64,000 bases of DNA from Citrobacter rodentium NBRC 105723 = DSM 16636 (GCF_021278985.1 NZ_CP082833.1:1178001-1242000); one strand, 5' to 3'; shown: positions 51,125 to 60,137, numbered from the stretch's first letter. Translations and numbers: made by a program. The notes: generated by a model from the letters alone, not told the origin.

Positions 51125-52573
51125 TTATTGTGAAAAGCCGCCATAACTAAGAAATTTATCGGTATCCTTTGACAATCTATTTTCCCGGGTTCCTTTATCG
51201 ACACCAACATTGAAAAACAATTTATTATTACTGGTCTTGTTATATTCGGGTAAAACAATATCTCTGTTTGAGGCTACAGGTTTCACCAGATTAACCGTGG
51301 CAAATATAACTAATTCCGTCTTTTCCCGTTGCGTGTTGGAGTTACGCGCCAGGGCGCCAAGAATTGGGATATCGCCAATGAATGGAACCTTGCCGAGAGT
51401 CTCGTAATCTTTTTCCGTCAACAACCCGCCGATCGCAAAACTGTCGCCATCTGCGAGTTCGATCGTTGAGCTTGAGCGACGGGTGGTCAGCGTCGGGATA
51501 CTGTATGCGTTAAAAGAGTAGGCGCCAGAAATACTGCTGATTTCATTAGATAATGACAGCTTTATTTTACTCTTTTTCTCAACCTTGGCGGCAATGCTCA
51601 GTTTGATACCGTACTCTTTATAAGTCACGGTTGTGCCTTCGTTATCGCTGTTTTTGCTCAGGATGGGGATTTCACCACCCACCAGAAAATCTGCGGTTTC
51701 GCCAGATAACACCGTCAGGTTAGGTTGTGCCATGATTCTGGCCACGGAGTCATTCTGAATAGCATTGATGACCGTACTGATATTTTTTGCATCAAACCCT
51801 CCTTTAAACCCCAGCAGGTTAAAGGTTCCGGGATTGTTAATGCTTGCGCCACCGTTGACAATACTGCTTAATGTCAGGCTGCTCCAGTCAATACCGAGCG
51901 CATCCGTAAACGTTTTGCTGACTTCAACAACCGTTAAATGGACGTTGACCTGATTGGAAGCCACAAGCTGCATCTTATTTATTACATTGGCATATTTTTT
52001 CTTTTCAATCAGATCGGTATTAATTTTAGAATCAACCACCCTCTTGTTAGCAGATTTATTATCTTTCTCTTCACCGCCACTACTATTAACAATCGAGCCG
52101 ACAAGCTGATAGATAGCATCCATACTCTCTTCATCGGTAACTGAACCATTAATGATATAAACCACCTTATCCGCCGCCGTAGCCCCGCCCATAAAACGCG
52201 TGACCTCAATACTATTACCGGGGAAGAGTCTGGCGACCCTTTGATTGATATCACTGAGGAAGGGATCGACACTGATACTATGCTTAAGCAATACCGTATT
52301 GTTTCTGCCATAGACGATAAGATCCGTTGTGCCAGTATTTTTGGCATAAACTATAATATTTTTATTATTTACAACCTTATAGTCAGCAACCCGTGGATCA
52401 GAGATAAAAATAGTATCCAGATCGCCAGTGAAGTGAAAATTTCGTGACTGACCATGCTTCATATACAAGGCGCCAGCGGCGGCTGGCAAACTGAAAGAAA
52501 GAAGAACAGCTGTCAGCAATAAATGAGATAACATGGTTAATACGTGCCTGCTATTGTTAGTAGCTGTAAACAT
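51125..52573 (-). CDS. rcpA: RcpA (CpaC), Tad outer-membrane secretin
   Basis: RcpA forms the outer-membrane channel of the Tad pilus. The 482-residue protein starts with a signal peptide (LLLTAVLLSFSLPAAAGA); a second ATG at 52534 gives a more compact one. N-terminal BON/N-domain modules include VADYKVVNNKNIIVYAKNTG. The secretin core shows MAQPNLTVLSGETADFLVGG and the C-terminal block FAIGGLLTEKDYETLGKVPF followed by GDIPILGALAR. It lies 55 nt downstream of rcpC. Confidence 0.93.
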   Translation of the reverse strand: MFTATNNSRHVLTMLSHLLLTAVLLSFSLPAAAGALYMKHGQSRNFHFTGDLDTIFISDPRVADYKVVNNKNIIVYAKNTGTTDLIVYGRNNTVLLKHSISVDPFLSDINQRVARLFPGNSIEVTRFMGGATAADKVVYIINGSVTDEESMDAIYQLVGSIVNSSGGEEKDNKSANKRVVDSKINTDLIEKKKYANVINKMQLVASNQVNVHLTVVEVSKTFTDALGIDWSSLTLSSIVNGGASINNPGTFNLLGFKGGFDAKNISTVINAIQNDSVARIMAQPNLTVLSGETADFLVGGEIPILSKNSDNEGTTVTYKEYGIKLSIAAKVEKKSKIKLSLSNEISSISGAYSFNAYSIPTLTTRRSSSTIELADGDSFAIGGLLTEKDYETLGKVPFIGDIPILGALARNSNTQREKTELVIFATVNLVKPVASNRDIVLPEYNKTSNNKLFFNVGVDKGTRENRLSKDTDKFLSYGGFSQ

Positions 52574-52628
52574 AATATATGTCCTTCAGTTAAGCTCTTA
52601 GCTAAAATCCCTGGTCGCTATTATTTTA

Positions 52629-53501
52629 TTAACCACGTAGCTGATTAATTGACTTTTGCGGTAACGCATCAGTTTCGTCATCGAATATCACATCTTCGGA
52701 AACGGGCCACATTGCTTCCACATCAGGCAGGTTATCCTTACCCGTCAGCTGATATTCCTTGTGGGTGGCAGGAAGTATCACTATCTTCGCTTTCCCTTCC
52801 AGCCCTTTTAACACCTTAATATCCTGTTCGTTGAGTTCAGCGACCAGCTGACTGCCGCCCTCCCTGGTAGATATGCCATTCTTATCGGTAACAATCTTCG
52901 TGGGACGAAGCGCCAGCACCCTTCTGTTTTTCATCAATGGTTTTAGTCGGGTGCTTTCGATGGTCGTACTGGGTGAAACCAGCATCTCCTTGCCATTCTC
53001 TTTTTTCTTGCCATATACCATAAAAATATCAATGAATTGTCCGGCACGGATGTTATCGAAAAGATAGTTATCCGCTTCGGAGAGTCGGAAGGTATACAAC
53101 ACATGACCTGGCCGGAGGAAGAGTGATATATATTCAGTTGTCCCTGGCTTTACAAGCGCCGATCCGGGAATAAAGGTTCCTTTGGCTACCGGGACGTTAA
53201 GCGCGTAATCTTTTATCGATTTATTGCCGAGAGCGAATGATGCTTTCTCATGGCCACCCCGGGTGATTTCCACCATTTTTATGCGAAAATCCTCTGCCGT
53301 CAGAACGGCTTTCGCAGGTAAATCTCTTTCTGCAACGGCAACGCTGATCTTCTCCTGCTCCTCTTTTTTAATGGCAGGCGCTGGTGCTTTGTCGGTAACA
53401 GATTCTGCAGATTGCGGGCTATTCATTATCAAAAATAATCCGGCGAGGCCAACAAATATCATAACGATGTAAATATAAACTACTAATGATTTTTTTCTCA
53501 T
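52629..53501 (-). CDS. rcpC: RcpC (CpaB), periplasmic Tad assembly protein
   Basis: RcpC has 290 residues: one N-terminal membrane helix (VVYIYIVMIFVGLAGLFLIM), then an SAF/AFP-like domain with VAERDLPAKAVLTAEDFRIK and a CpaB domain with GHVLYTFRLSEADNYLFDNI and RAGQFIDIFMVYG. It is thought to support the secretin and pilus passage. A hairpin lies between flp and this gene. Confidence 0.9.
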   Translation of the reverse strand: MRKKSLVVYIYIVMIFVGLAGLFLIMNSPQSAESVTDKAPAPAIKKEEQEKISVAVAERDLPAKAVLTAEDFRIKMVEITRGGHEKASFALGNKSIKDYALNVPVAKGTFIPGSALVKPGTTEYISLFLRPGHVLYTFRLSEADNYLFDNIRAGQFIDIFMVYGKKKENGKEMLVSPSTTIESTRLKPLMKNRRVLALRPTKIVTDKNGISTREGGSQLVAELNEQDIKVLKGLEGKAKIVILPATHKEYQLTGKDNLPDVEAMWPVSEDVIFDDETDALPQKSINQLRG

Positions 53502-53598
53502 CGAATATATCCCTGTTTCAGACGCCCTTACATGCTGAAATAGTTATTAGTTTTATGCATAGCTACCGCACGAGCACTGTTGACCCGAAGTGACAGAC

Positions 53599-53627
53599 AG
53601 ACGCTAATCCAAAACGGCTTAGCGTCT
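53599..53627. other. Hairpin between flp and rcpC
   Basis: AGACGCTAA-(11 nt)-TTAGCGTCT is a perfect 9-bp stem. A T-run follows only on the plus strand, so on the flp transcript (minus) it is not a classic terminator. It may attenuate, or stabilise the flp mRNA so that the pilin is made in excess over downstream genes. Confidence 0.7.
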
Positions 53628-53686
53628 TTTATGGTTAATACTTTTTATTAAAGCTTATTACTTATCTGGATTAATCCGATCGAGGG

Positions 53687-53953
53687 TTACTCAGTGGTAC
53701 CAGTACCAGTACCAGTACCAGTACCAGTACCACTGTCACCAATAGATGCGATATTCGCCGTCATTTTATCGCTCAAATTAGTAAATGTAGTATTTAACAT
53801 ACTCTTTACAGGACCGCTATTACCAAAAATAAACATCACCACAGCAGCCACTCCGGCAACCACTACTGCATACTCAATTGCCGTTACCCCCTCATCATCT
53901 CTGATGAACTGGCCTACTTTTTCTTTCATCGTTATACCATAGCTAAACATCAT
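53687..53953 (-). CDS. flp: Flp major pilin with GT-repeat tail
   Basis: This 88-residue prepilin is the major Tad subunit. The leader ends at Gly22, followed by the mature start VTAIEYAVVVAGVAAVVMFI, with the conserved Glu27-Tyr28 pair. ATG 53953 and the next codon follow a strong AAGGAGAT ribosome site. The C-terminus (about 74-86) is made of Gly-Thr dipeptides encoded by a 6-bp tandem repeat, a feature unusual for Flp. First gene of the tad operon and the only clear major pilin. Confidence 0.92.
   Translation of the reverse strand: MMFSYGITMKEKVGQFIRDDEGVTAIEYAVVVAGVAAVVMFIFGNSGPVKSMLNTTFTNLSDKMTANIASIGDSGTGTGTGTGTGTTE
53698..53732. repeat. Hexanucleotide repeat (TACCAG)n in flp
   Basis: Five perfect TACCAG copies (53698-53727) followed by TACCA. 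On the coding strand it is a repeat of CTGGTA-type units read as Gly-Thr. Because the unit is 6 bp, slippage changes tail length by two residues without a frameshift. Confidence 0.92.
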
Positions 53954-54399
53954 TAATCTCCTTTTCCTTTCCTTGTGTTATTTCTACTTCTCACCTGTCC
54001 AACCTTACCTGGACATTTCAATATAATGTCCTAATCTGAACATTACATATCATAAGCAGTATTATCCTATGATTAGAAGCACATAATTCCTTTCGTTTAC
54101 CATTAGAACTCATGAATTCAACTATTAATAAACAAAGCAAAATTGTTTTAATCAAATACCCTTTAAAAACATAAGCTTACAAAAACACAACAACGGATAA
54201 TAAATTGTTTACTGACTAAATTCATTTTTCATGCCTTCATTTGCACCTGATTTTTTAATAATCCAGCCGCTCTGTATTAAAAAATTTAATATCCATACCA
54301 GGGCATATTGTTGAGAGCTTGTCGGAAATAGTTTGTCAAAGCGTGCATTATTATGGTAAATAGTTTGCTTTACTATTATTACAAGTTCAGGATTTTAGA
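53954..54399. promoter_or_regulatory. Divergent AT-rich region flp / membrane regulator
   Basis: About 446 bases without a gene, strongly AT-rich (long A/T runs at 54100-54260). Promoters for flp and the ToxR-like regulator should lie here, but I cannot name hexamers safely. AT-rich DNA of this kind is typical of H-NS-bound island promoters (inference). Confidence 0.5.
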
Positions 54400-55350
54400 A
54401 TGTCGACTATGACTATTGATACTAATAACAAAAAGTATGCCGTACAACTTTATAACGGACACATAGCAATTTTTACCGAATCACAAAGTGATGAAATTCT
54501 GATATATGCGGCGGATATTAAAAATGGTACTTATCACCTTCATAAAAGGCGTTATCTGAAAGAGGTAGAGTCATATATATTATTAATGTTGTTGTCAGAA
54601 CCCGGGATAGTCGTAAGTAACGCCAGATTACAAAGTTATGGTATAAATGGCAAAAATATTACCAGTAGTACTTTAAGACAGGCTATTTTGTCTTTACGTA
54701 ATTTACTTGGTGATAACTCAAAACCGCATCGGATAATTATAAACAAGGCAAGAATAGGTTACAGCATTCAGAACGCCAGTCCTTTTTATGAAGATATCAA
54801 TTATTATTTGCAAACAATCAGCGCTGTATCAGAAAACAGCTATTCTCTTGTTTCACGTTCAGATATTAAACATGTTAATCGCAAACATCTCAAACTGGTA
54901 AGCCCGGCGAAAAGATTAACTGACTCTTTTCTTCTCTGGTTGCCCTTTGGAAAAAACTTTTTTTTTACCGCTAATTTTTTATTGATTCTCTATTTTATCT
55001 TAAATTTTTTAGTCGATTCCCAGTACGGTTTTCATAAAGCTGCGGAATCCGTTCTTGATACACACATCGAAATAGTAAATCAAAACTTTAACTTTGTTAT
55101 TATTCGTGAAAGTAAAAGTGAATATTTACTTATTGATAAATTAAAAAAAGCATTACTTAACTATCTTCCGCTTGACGATCGCAGCATCGTATTTGAAGCT
55201 ATTTTCATTCAGAATAAGAATTATCTACAATTAATTTGTTTAAGCAGCAGTGACTTTTCCCGTGTTAAGAATTTCAGATTTACCGTTCAGGACTTTAAAT
55301 CGGAACATTATCTGGAACGGTTGGCTAAGCAGTGTTTATATGTCAATTGA
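54400..55350 (+). CDS. ToxR/CadC-type membrane-bound regulator
   Basis: This 316-residue protein has an OmpR/PhoB-type winged-helix DNA-binding domain at the N-terminus (about 35-125; YLKEVESYILLMLLSEPG, then the recognition region SSTLRQAILSLRNLLGDN and the wing HRIIINKARIGYSI). One membrane helix follows (about 187-206, NFFFTANFLLILYFILNFLV), then a periplasmic domain of about 110 residues. This is the plan of CadC, ToxR and Salmonella MarT. ATG 54400 follows an AGGA site; ATG 54409 is possible. Divergent to flp, so a likely local regulator of the tad operon. Confidence 0.85.
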   Translation: MSTMTIDTNNKKYAVQLYNGHIAIFTESQSDEILIYAADIKNGTYHLHKRRYLKEVESYILLMLLSEPGIVVSNARLQSYGINGKNITSSTLRQAILSLRNLLGDNSKPHRIIINKARIGYSIQNASPFYEDINYYLQTISAVSENSYSLVSRSDIKHVNRKHLKLVSPAKRLTDSFLLWLPFGKNFFFTANFLLILYFILNFLVDSQYGFHKAAESVLDTHIEIVNQNFNFVIIRESKSEYLLIDKLKKALLNYLPLDDRSIVFEAIFIQNKNYLQLICLSSSDFSRVKNFRFTVQDFKSEHYLERLAKQCLYVN

Positions 55351-55601
55351 TCATTAACCCTCAGAAATTATCTCAAAGAAGTTGCTACTGGCTCTATCTG
55401 GTGCCTGCGATATGTATACTTGAGGTATTGGGTGGAAACAGGGTTTTGCGGGCGGCAAGACGTTTCCCTCCATTCTGTTCTGGTCAGCTTCGCTACAGCC
55501 CGGCAAGTTGTCCCGTATGCACGTCAGCCGCTCATTAATGTCATGTGCGCGCTCAGCAAAGAGCGCCATGAGCGTCGCGGCCGGAGTGAACATTTTTCTG
55601 A
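55351..55601. other. Non-coding stretch after the membrane regulator
   Basis: No convincing gene is seen. Short open frames exist on both strands, but none shows a recognisable family, ribosome site or island-like codon use. It may be the remains of a decayed gene continuing into the relic that follows. Confidence 0.4.
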
Positions 55602-55844
55602 CGTGCGGCATATTGTCGCCAGGTTGTTGTTCAGGCTATTCGTAAGGATGTCATTCACTATGAACCACGTTTTATCCCTGAAAAATTGTTGATATTTTCG
55701 TTACCGGATAAGGAATATATGGCGCAAATGCCATTATTTTGTTTGAGATACGGAGGCTAATAGCCAGCAACTTCGCCCCGTTAAGTTTCGTATGAAAGAC
55801 CGTTACGAAATGAAGACAGAAGGAGTGAAGATTAAGCCATTTTA
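55602..55844 (+). pseudogene. Possible gp25/TssE-like relic, frameshifted
   Basis: The plus frame from 55602 reads QVVVQAIRKDVIHYEPRFIP then LPDKEYMAQMPLFCLRYGG before a stop at 55758. One base shift later the text continues QQLRPVKFRMKDRYEMKTEG and stops at 55844. The AIR...YEPRF block followed by an FR..RYEMKTEGVKI end recalls gp25-like T6SS baseplate proteins (TssE), where EPR is the key motif. The rest of a TssE protein is not found upstream. A weak, by-eye call. Confidence 0.3.
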
Positions 55845-55962
55845 ATAAAGATCCGTCAGGTTAATTAACCCATTTTAAAACTGAATTTAAGACCTTTTCC
55901 TGGGCCTTTTTCTTATTGCATTATCCTAAAATAATTCTTAGCCATTACCAAATGAGAAGTTT
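55845..55962. other. AT-rich intergenic region
   Basis: Short AT-rich stretch before the next regulator; nothing recognisable. Confidence 0.4.
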
Positions 55963-56112
55963 TTGAATAATATCGAGGCGAGCAGTTTCTTATTCGTAAA
56001 GTTCTGTAGAGGCATTCCCGCTAGCGAATGCATGCTTTTGCGTAAAATGTTTATCTTGCTGTTTCAGGGGATAATTTGCTTTAACAGGGAATGCAACACG
56101 TGGGTGTGGAAT

Positions 56113-56730
56113 ATGTTGAATATATTGTTGATGGATTCTAACTATTATCGTGGATTAGGGGTAAAATCCTTAATTTTGAGTCAATTGACAAATGAACGTC
56201 TGATTGAGGCGCGCTTTGCGTTATCAACAGACGAAATGAAAAAGGAAAATGCGAACATCATCTTCTACGATGATTTCGTGACGATAAACGTATTGAATAA
56301 AAAGAAAATCCGCAGTAGCGGCGATAACTGGCATAAAGATAACCGGACGCAGGAAAGGATAACGCTGCATGTTCCCTTTCTGGCCAGACATCAAACGCTC
56401 AACGATATTTCGATGAAGATTGGTAAAATACTGGCAATCGCTAATGCGGACTATCATGTTCACCTCAATAAGAAAGAAGCCTACTGGAGCTTTGGCCTAA
56501 AGAAATACGCCCAACTTTCTAACGCGGAAAATGATGTCATGCTCTTAATTGGCAAGGGATACAATAGCGGTGATATCTCACGAATGCTTAACCGCTCACG
56601 AAAGACAATCTGTACTCATTATCGTAACGCCAGCCGCAAGATGGGCGCTTCCAATCAGGCTGAGTTTTATCGTTACGCTTCGTTTGTCGCCCGATGTGGA
56701 CGTAATGAAAGAAACACCTTGTGTTTATAA
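56113..56730 (+). CDS. LuxR-type HTH regulator 1
   Basis: From the ATG at 56113 (MLNILLMDSNYYRGLGVKSL) this is a 205-residue protein; a longer frame from TTG 55963 adds 50 poorly conserved residues. An N-terminal receiver-like region without clear phosphorylation site is followed by a C-terminal LuxR-type helix-turn-helix: LSNAENDVMLLIGKGYNSGD and ISRMLNRSRKTICTHYRNAS. The plan resembles RcsA-like auxiliary regulators. It lies just upstream of the autotransporter relic, same strand. Confidence 0.75.
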   Translation: MLNILLMDSNYYRGLGVKSLILSQLTNERLIEARFALSTDEMKKENANIIFYDDFVTINVLNKKKIRSSGDNWHKDNRTQERITLHVPFLARHQTLNDISMKIGKILAIANADYHVHLNKKEAYWSFGLKKYAQLSNAENDVMLLIGKGYNSGDISRMLNRSRKTICTHYRNASRKMGASNQAEFYRYASFVARCGRNERNTLCL

Positions 56731-56754
56731 ATTCAATAGTTATAAGGCTTAATT

Positions 56755-57566
56755 ATGGATAATTATCGCATCAATCGGAGTGGGTGGCATGATTTATTCT
56801 GCGCGCTACCGTTCTGTCTTATTTTTAACAGTTACGCATGCGCTGCAAATAGTGACACTATTGTTGTCGATAGCGGCAAACTCAACGCCGGAAATTTGTC
56901 TCTGATTAACAACGTAAGCGGCGCTTTTCTAATCCAGGCAAAAAACAGCGCGGAATTTAACACCAGCCAACTGTTTCTAACCACTACCTACGCCAGGGGC
57001 GGCGACGCATTCTCCGCCCCTAGCGCTTTCAACACCCTGACGGTGACGGAAGATTATGCCGGTATTGGCGGAGCGCTGGAGATGAACGGCGTGCAAAAGG
57101 GCGAAAACGGGTATCTGACCAACCAGGAGACGCCCGTCACGCCGCAACCTGCGTCAGAAGCCGGGTTGGATCTGATAACAGCTTCTGTACCGCAGATTAA
57201 TTCAACAAGAAAACCTGAGGCGGTTTGTCGGGAAGCTGGAAGCTACATCGCCAACTTCGCGGCGACCAACACGCTGTTTACGATGAACCAGCATGACCAA
57301 CCGAGCGAGCCGGGATTTATTGATGCCTTATCGGCACAACCGGAAGCGACCTGTTTGTGGCTGCGTCAGCCCGGTGTCCACAATGCCTGCCGTGACGATA
57401 GCGGAGCACTGAGAACGCAGCGTACTCGCTATGCGGCTCAGATTGACGCGCAAAATCCCGATGACATCAGGACGGGTCGTTCCCCCACGGCTGAACATCC
57501 GGGGAAATATTGGCGTTCAGGCAGGAGAGTGCCACCGTCCTGATTGGCCTCAAATATCACTTTTAG
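56755..57566 (+). pseudogene. MisL-like autotransporter relic
   Basis: The open frame gives 262 residues and starts with a signal-like segment and a passenger-type beta-helix region (SGKLNAGNLSLINNVSGAFL). It jumps at about residue 150 to the pre-barrel linker EAGSYIANFAATNTLFTMNQ and the barrel start TCLWLRQPGVHNACRDDSG, as in MisL/AIDA-type autotransporters. It then ends by frameshift. In another frame the typical last barrel strand appears, ESATVLIGLKYHF then TAG (57564-57566), ending in Phe. Most of the passenger and barrel are deleted. MisL is the SPI-3 autotransporter at selC in Salmonella, so this may be its remnant. Confidence 0.8.
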
Positions 57567-57670
57567 CGCCAGCTAACCCTCTGTCCCGGCATGCCATATT
57601 CTGGCACCGACGATAATTACTACCGGAGCAGAACATCTAATGGAAGTCATCTTTTTTTCATGGAGAGACA

Positions 57671-58258
57671 ATGCAGATCTTTTCTGGAGACACGTTTTTT
57701 GTACTGGGTATTAAGAAATTACTAATCATTCTCGATATTCCTGAACCTGAGGGGCTCATTTTTCTTGATACCGGACAGGACTATATTTATGTACTTGATA
57801 GAGATGAGATTAGACATCTTGTTTATTCCGATCCTGTTTCCGCTTTTATTCTTTGTCGTCGCTCATTAATGCATCGGGCGGCAGGTACAAACATCTTTAG
57901 TAAGCTGTTAAGCGGATGGCGCTTCGGTTGCTCGAAACGACGTCATCCAACGATACTGACAACCAGTGAAGCGCTGATAATACGTATGATTTGTTTAGGC
58001 ATTAGCCAGAAGCATATTGCGACAAAATTACACATCAGCGAGAAAACAGTCAGTACCCATAAGTTAAACGCGCTACGTAAGCTCAGGATCAAAAATGTCG
58101 CGATTTTTTTTACCGAGTATGCTGCATGGTATCGTTTATGGGACCAGTATATGAACACTTATCACGGTGGCGGTCTGAACGTTACGCAGCAAAGAAGTCC
58201 GGAAAACAGGCAAAAGGCAACGCTATTTAATCCTCCGGTTTTGAATGCAGATTGTTAA
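57671..58258 (+). CDS. LuxR-type HTH regulator 2
   Basis: This 195-residue protein has a C-terminal LuxR-type domain at about 95-150: LTTSEALIIRMICLGISQKH and IATKLHISEKTVSTHKLNAL. The N-terminal half (to about 90) has no receiver motif that I can recognise. ATG 57671 follows a GGAGAG ribosome site. A terminator hairpin lies 30 nt after the stop. Confidence 0.82.
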   Translation: MQIFSGDTFFVLGIKKLLIILDIPEPEGLIFLDTGQDYIYVLDRDEIRHLVYSDPVSAFILCRRSLMHRAAGTNIFSKLLSGWRFGCSKRRHPTILTTSEALIIRMICLGISQKHIATKLHISEKTVSTHKLNALRKLRIKNVAIFFTEYAAWYRLWDQYMNTYHGGGLNVTQQRSPENRQKATLFNPPVLNADC

Positions 58259-58289
58259 GGGCAATAAAAGATTTGGCACGCAGAGTGAT

Positions 58290-58318
58290 AAGCCGGGAAT
58301 TCCCCGGCTTGCCGCTAT
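58290..58318 (+). terminator. Terminator after LuxR-type gene 2
   Basis: AAGCCGGG-AATT-CCCCGGCTT followed by GCCGCTATTTTTTC. It lies between convergent genes and can end transcription from the plus strand. Confidence 0.75.
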
Positions 58319-58385
58319 TTTTTCATTATTTTTCTGCTAAACGTATCAGAACATAACCTGAAGAACTGCTAACTACCCGGATCGT

Positions 58386-59216
58386 TCACGGCTGTTTCTT
58401 CACTTTTAAAGAAAACTGTTTCGGTGTAATACCAAAAAATTCTTTAAAGTTACGAATGAAATAAGACGTACTGGTATACCCTACCTCGTTCGCAATACTA
58501 TTGATATGTTTGTCGCTTGTTGTGATTAACTTTGCGGCATGATACATCCGTATATCAAGAACTAATGCATTGAAATTGTTACTTTCCTTCTCCAGTTTTT
58601 TACGAATCGAGACCTCTGACATATGTAAAATATTCGCCAAGTCTACAAGCCGCCATGATCTGGAAAGGTCGGCCTCGATGATTACCTTTAATTTTTCGGT
58701 AAAAGTTGTATCTGTGGATACCGATAACGAGTAGACCAGAGATTCAATATCATTAACTTTAGACAAAAGATAAGTTATCTTATAGACAAGTCTGTGCTGC
58801 GGAACGTTGCTCCCTGTTAATCGCTTGAAAATTCTGGTATCTGTTTCATCTACGGCGCAGGTAAAGATTTTACGCCGCGTGTGATTGACTCTTTGCGGAT
58901 CTAACAGCAGCGGCTCCATAACCTTACAGATACACCTTAAAACGTCGCTATCAACGTGGTAAACCTCATAAGGAACTCCGGAGCCTAACACTTTTAACGC
59001 TACGTCCATTACGGTGTTTTTTTCAACATAACATAATGACTCTGGTGGTATATTAAGCGTTTGTCCATCTTTGGTTCTGATAAGAAGTTGAGCATCCCGC
59101 AGATGAATAATAGCGCAATTATAAAACCGGATTTTTTTTAGTACTAACATATTGTTATGTGCAAGACTGTTTTTAGCCGGTATACTTAGATTACTTAAAG
59201 CACTTTGACGATTCAT
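58386..59216 (-). CDS. AraC-family transcription regulator
   Basis: This 276-residue protein has the AraC/XylS DNA-binding domain in its last 100 residues: WRLVDLANILHMSEVSIRKK (first HTH) and INSIANEVGYTSTSYFIRNF with KEFFGITPKQF (second HTH). The N-terminal region has no clear cupin motif. The overall form resembles virulence-type AraC regulators such as the PerA/GadX group. ATG 59216. Confidence 0.88.
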   Translation of the reverse strand: MNRQSALSNLSIPAKNSLAHNNMLVLKKIRFYNCAIIHLRDAQLLIRTKDGQTLNIPPESLCYVEKNTVMDVALKVLGSGVPYEVYHVDSDVLRCICKVMEPLLLDPQRVNHTRRKIFTCAVDETDTRIFKRLTGSNVPQHRLVYKITYLLSKVNDIESLVYSLSVSTDTTFTEKLKVIIEADLSRSWRLVDLANILHMSEVSIRKKLEKESNNFNALVLDIRMYHAAKLITTSDKHINSIANEVGYTSTSYFIRNFKEFFGITPKQFSLKVKKQP

Positions 59217-59428
59217 ACAGTCACCCCCATGCTTTGTATGAATATAATTTCATGGGTTATCAGCTATGTAAACTCGAAAAAAACTTATAGCCCTCAAAAG
59301 AAAGAATTTTTAATTATTCTATTCTCAACAATACATTACAAATAAATACAATGAGTTATCCCTTACCTCTGTATAAAACACTTCTTTTTTGAATATTTTC
59401 AGAAGAAAATAATGCGCTAATTTAGATC
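59217..59428. other. AT-rich intergenic region
   Basis: About 210 AT-rich bases between two regulators on the minus strand; promoter of the AraC-type gene expected. No repeat or RNA gene seen. Confidence 0.4.
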
Positions 59429-59929
59429 TTAAGGTTTTGCCGGATGAAACAAAGATCTTAGTAACACCGGGAGCTTCCTGGTTGAATCTGCGCCCAGCTT
59501 ATCCTTTACTACTTTTATCCTGTAATAGACCTGGCTTACTCTTAATTGTAAAATAGCCGCTATCGCCTTAATTCTGAATCCTTTAAAGAAATATAAATAA
59601 ATTATTTCTGTTTCAATGTCAGTAAGCTTTTTAAGAACAGATACTGGTGAAGGTATACAATTAGTAATGATACTAATCCGTCCGTGGTGTAAAGTTAGCT
59701 GCTCCAGACAAATACAGGTTATCGGTTTTTTTTCAAAGAGGAAACTATACGTAGCATAACTCTCTTTATCGCAAATTAAATACGTGCTCTTGTACTTTTT
59801 GTAAACTTCATAAAGAGAATCCAAGCCATTAAAATCATAACATTTAATATTTATACTCTGATCTGTAAGCAAGCGCACCCCATAATTAAAATATGCATTT
59901 TCACTTGCTATTAAAAAAGCAATGGACAT
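59429..59929 (-). CDS. LuxR-type HTH regulator 3
   Basis: This 166-residue protein has an N-terminal receiver-like part (MSIAFLIASENAYFNYGVRL) and a C-terminal LuxR-type HTH at about 95-150: LTDIETEIIYLYFFKGFRIK and AIAAILQLRVSQVYYRIKVV. The third helix (VSQVYYRI) departs from the usual TVSTH form. It lies downstream of the SPATE gene on the same strand, 208 nt from its stop, and could act on it. Confidence 0.75.
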   Translation of the reverse strand: MSIAFLIASENAYFNYGVRLLTDQSINIKCYDFNGLDSLYEVYKKYKSTYLICDKESYATYSFLFEKKPITCICLEQLTLHHGRISIITNCIPSPVSVLKKLTDIETEIIYLYFFKGFRIKAIAAILQLRVSQVYYRIKVVKDKLGADSTRKLPVLLRSLFHPAKP

Positions 59930-60137
59930 AAAATTCCTTAGCTATTTAATCTATTAACTACCTTAACTAAAATCGACTATAAGGGATGAAAAGCACAAAC
60001 ACCACCCTAAAAAATAACACCAAAAGATAAAATTATATCGCTCAAAAAAATTCCGAATAAATATAATTCTCACTCTCAGTTAATTTATAAGAAAGCCTAA
60101 ACAATCCGTTCAGGCTGTAAGTATCTACAGTAAAAAA

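Noticed and set aside
53698..53732. Tandem hexamer repeat as an iteron or origin
   Set aside because: It lies within the flp coding frame and encodes Gly-Thr; no Rep gene or DnaA boxes nearby.
55354..55692. Open frames on both strands after the membrane regulator (85 and 90 aa)
   Set aside because: No ribosome site, no family recognised, and the plus frame is only partly shared with the gp25-like relic; treated as non-coding.
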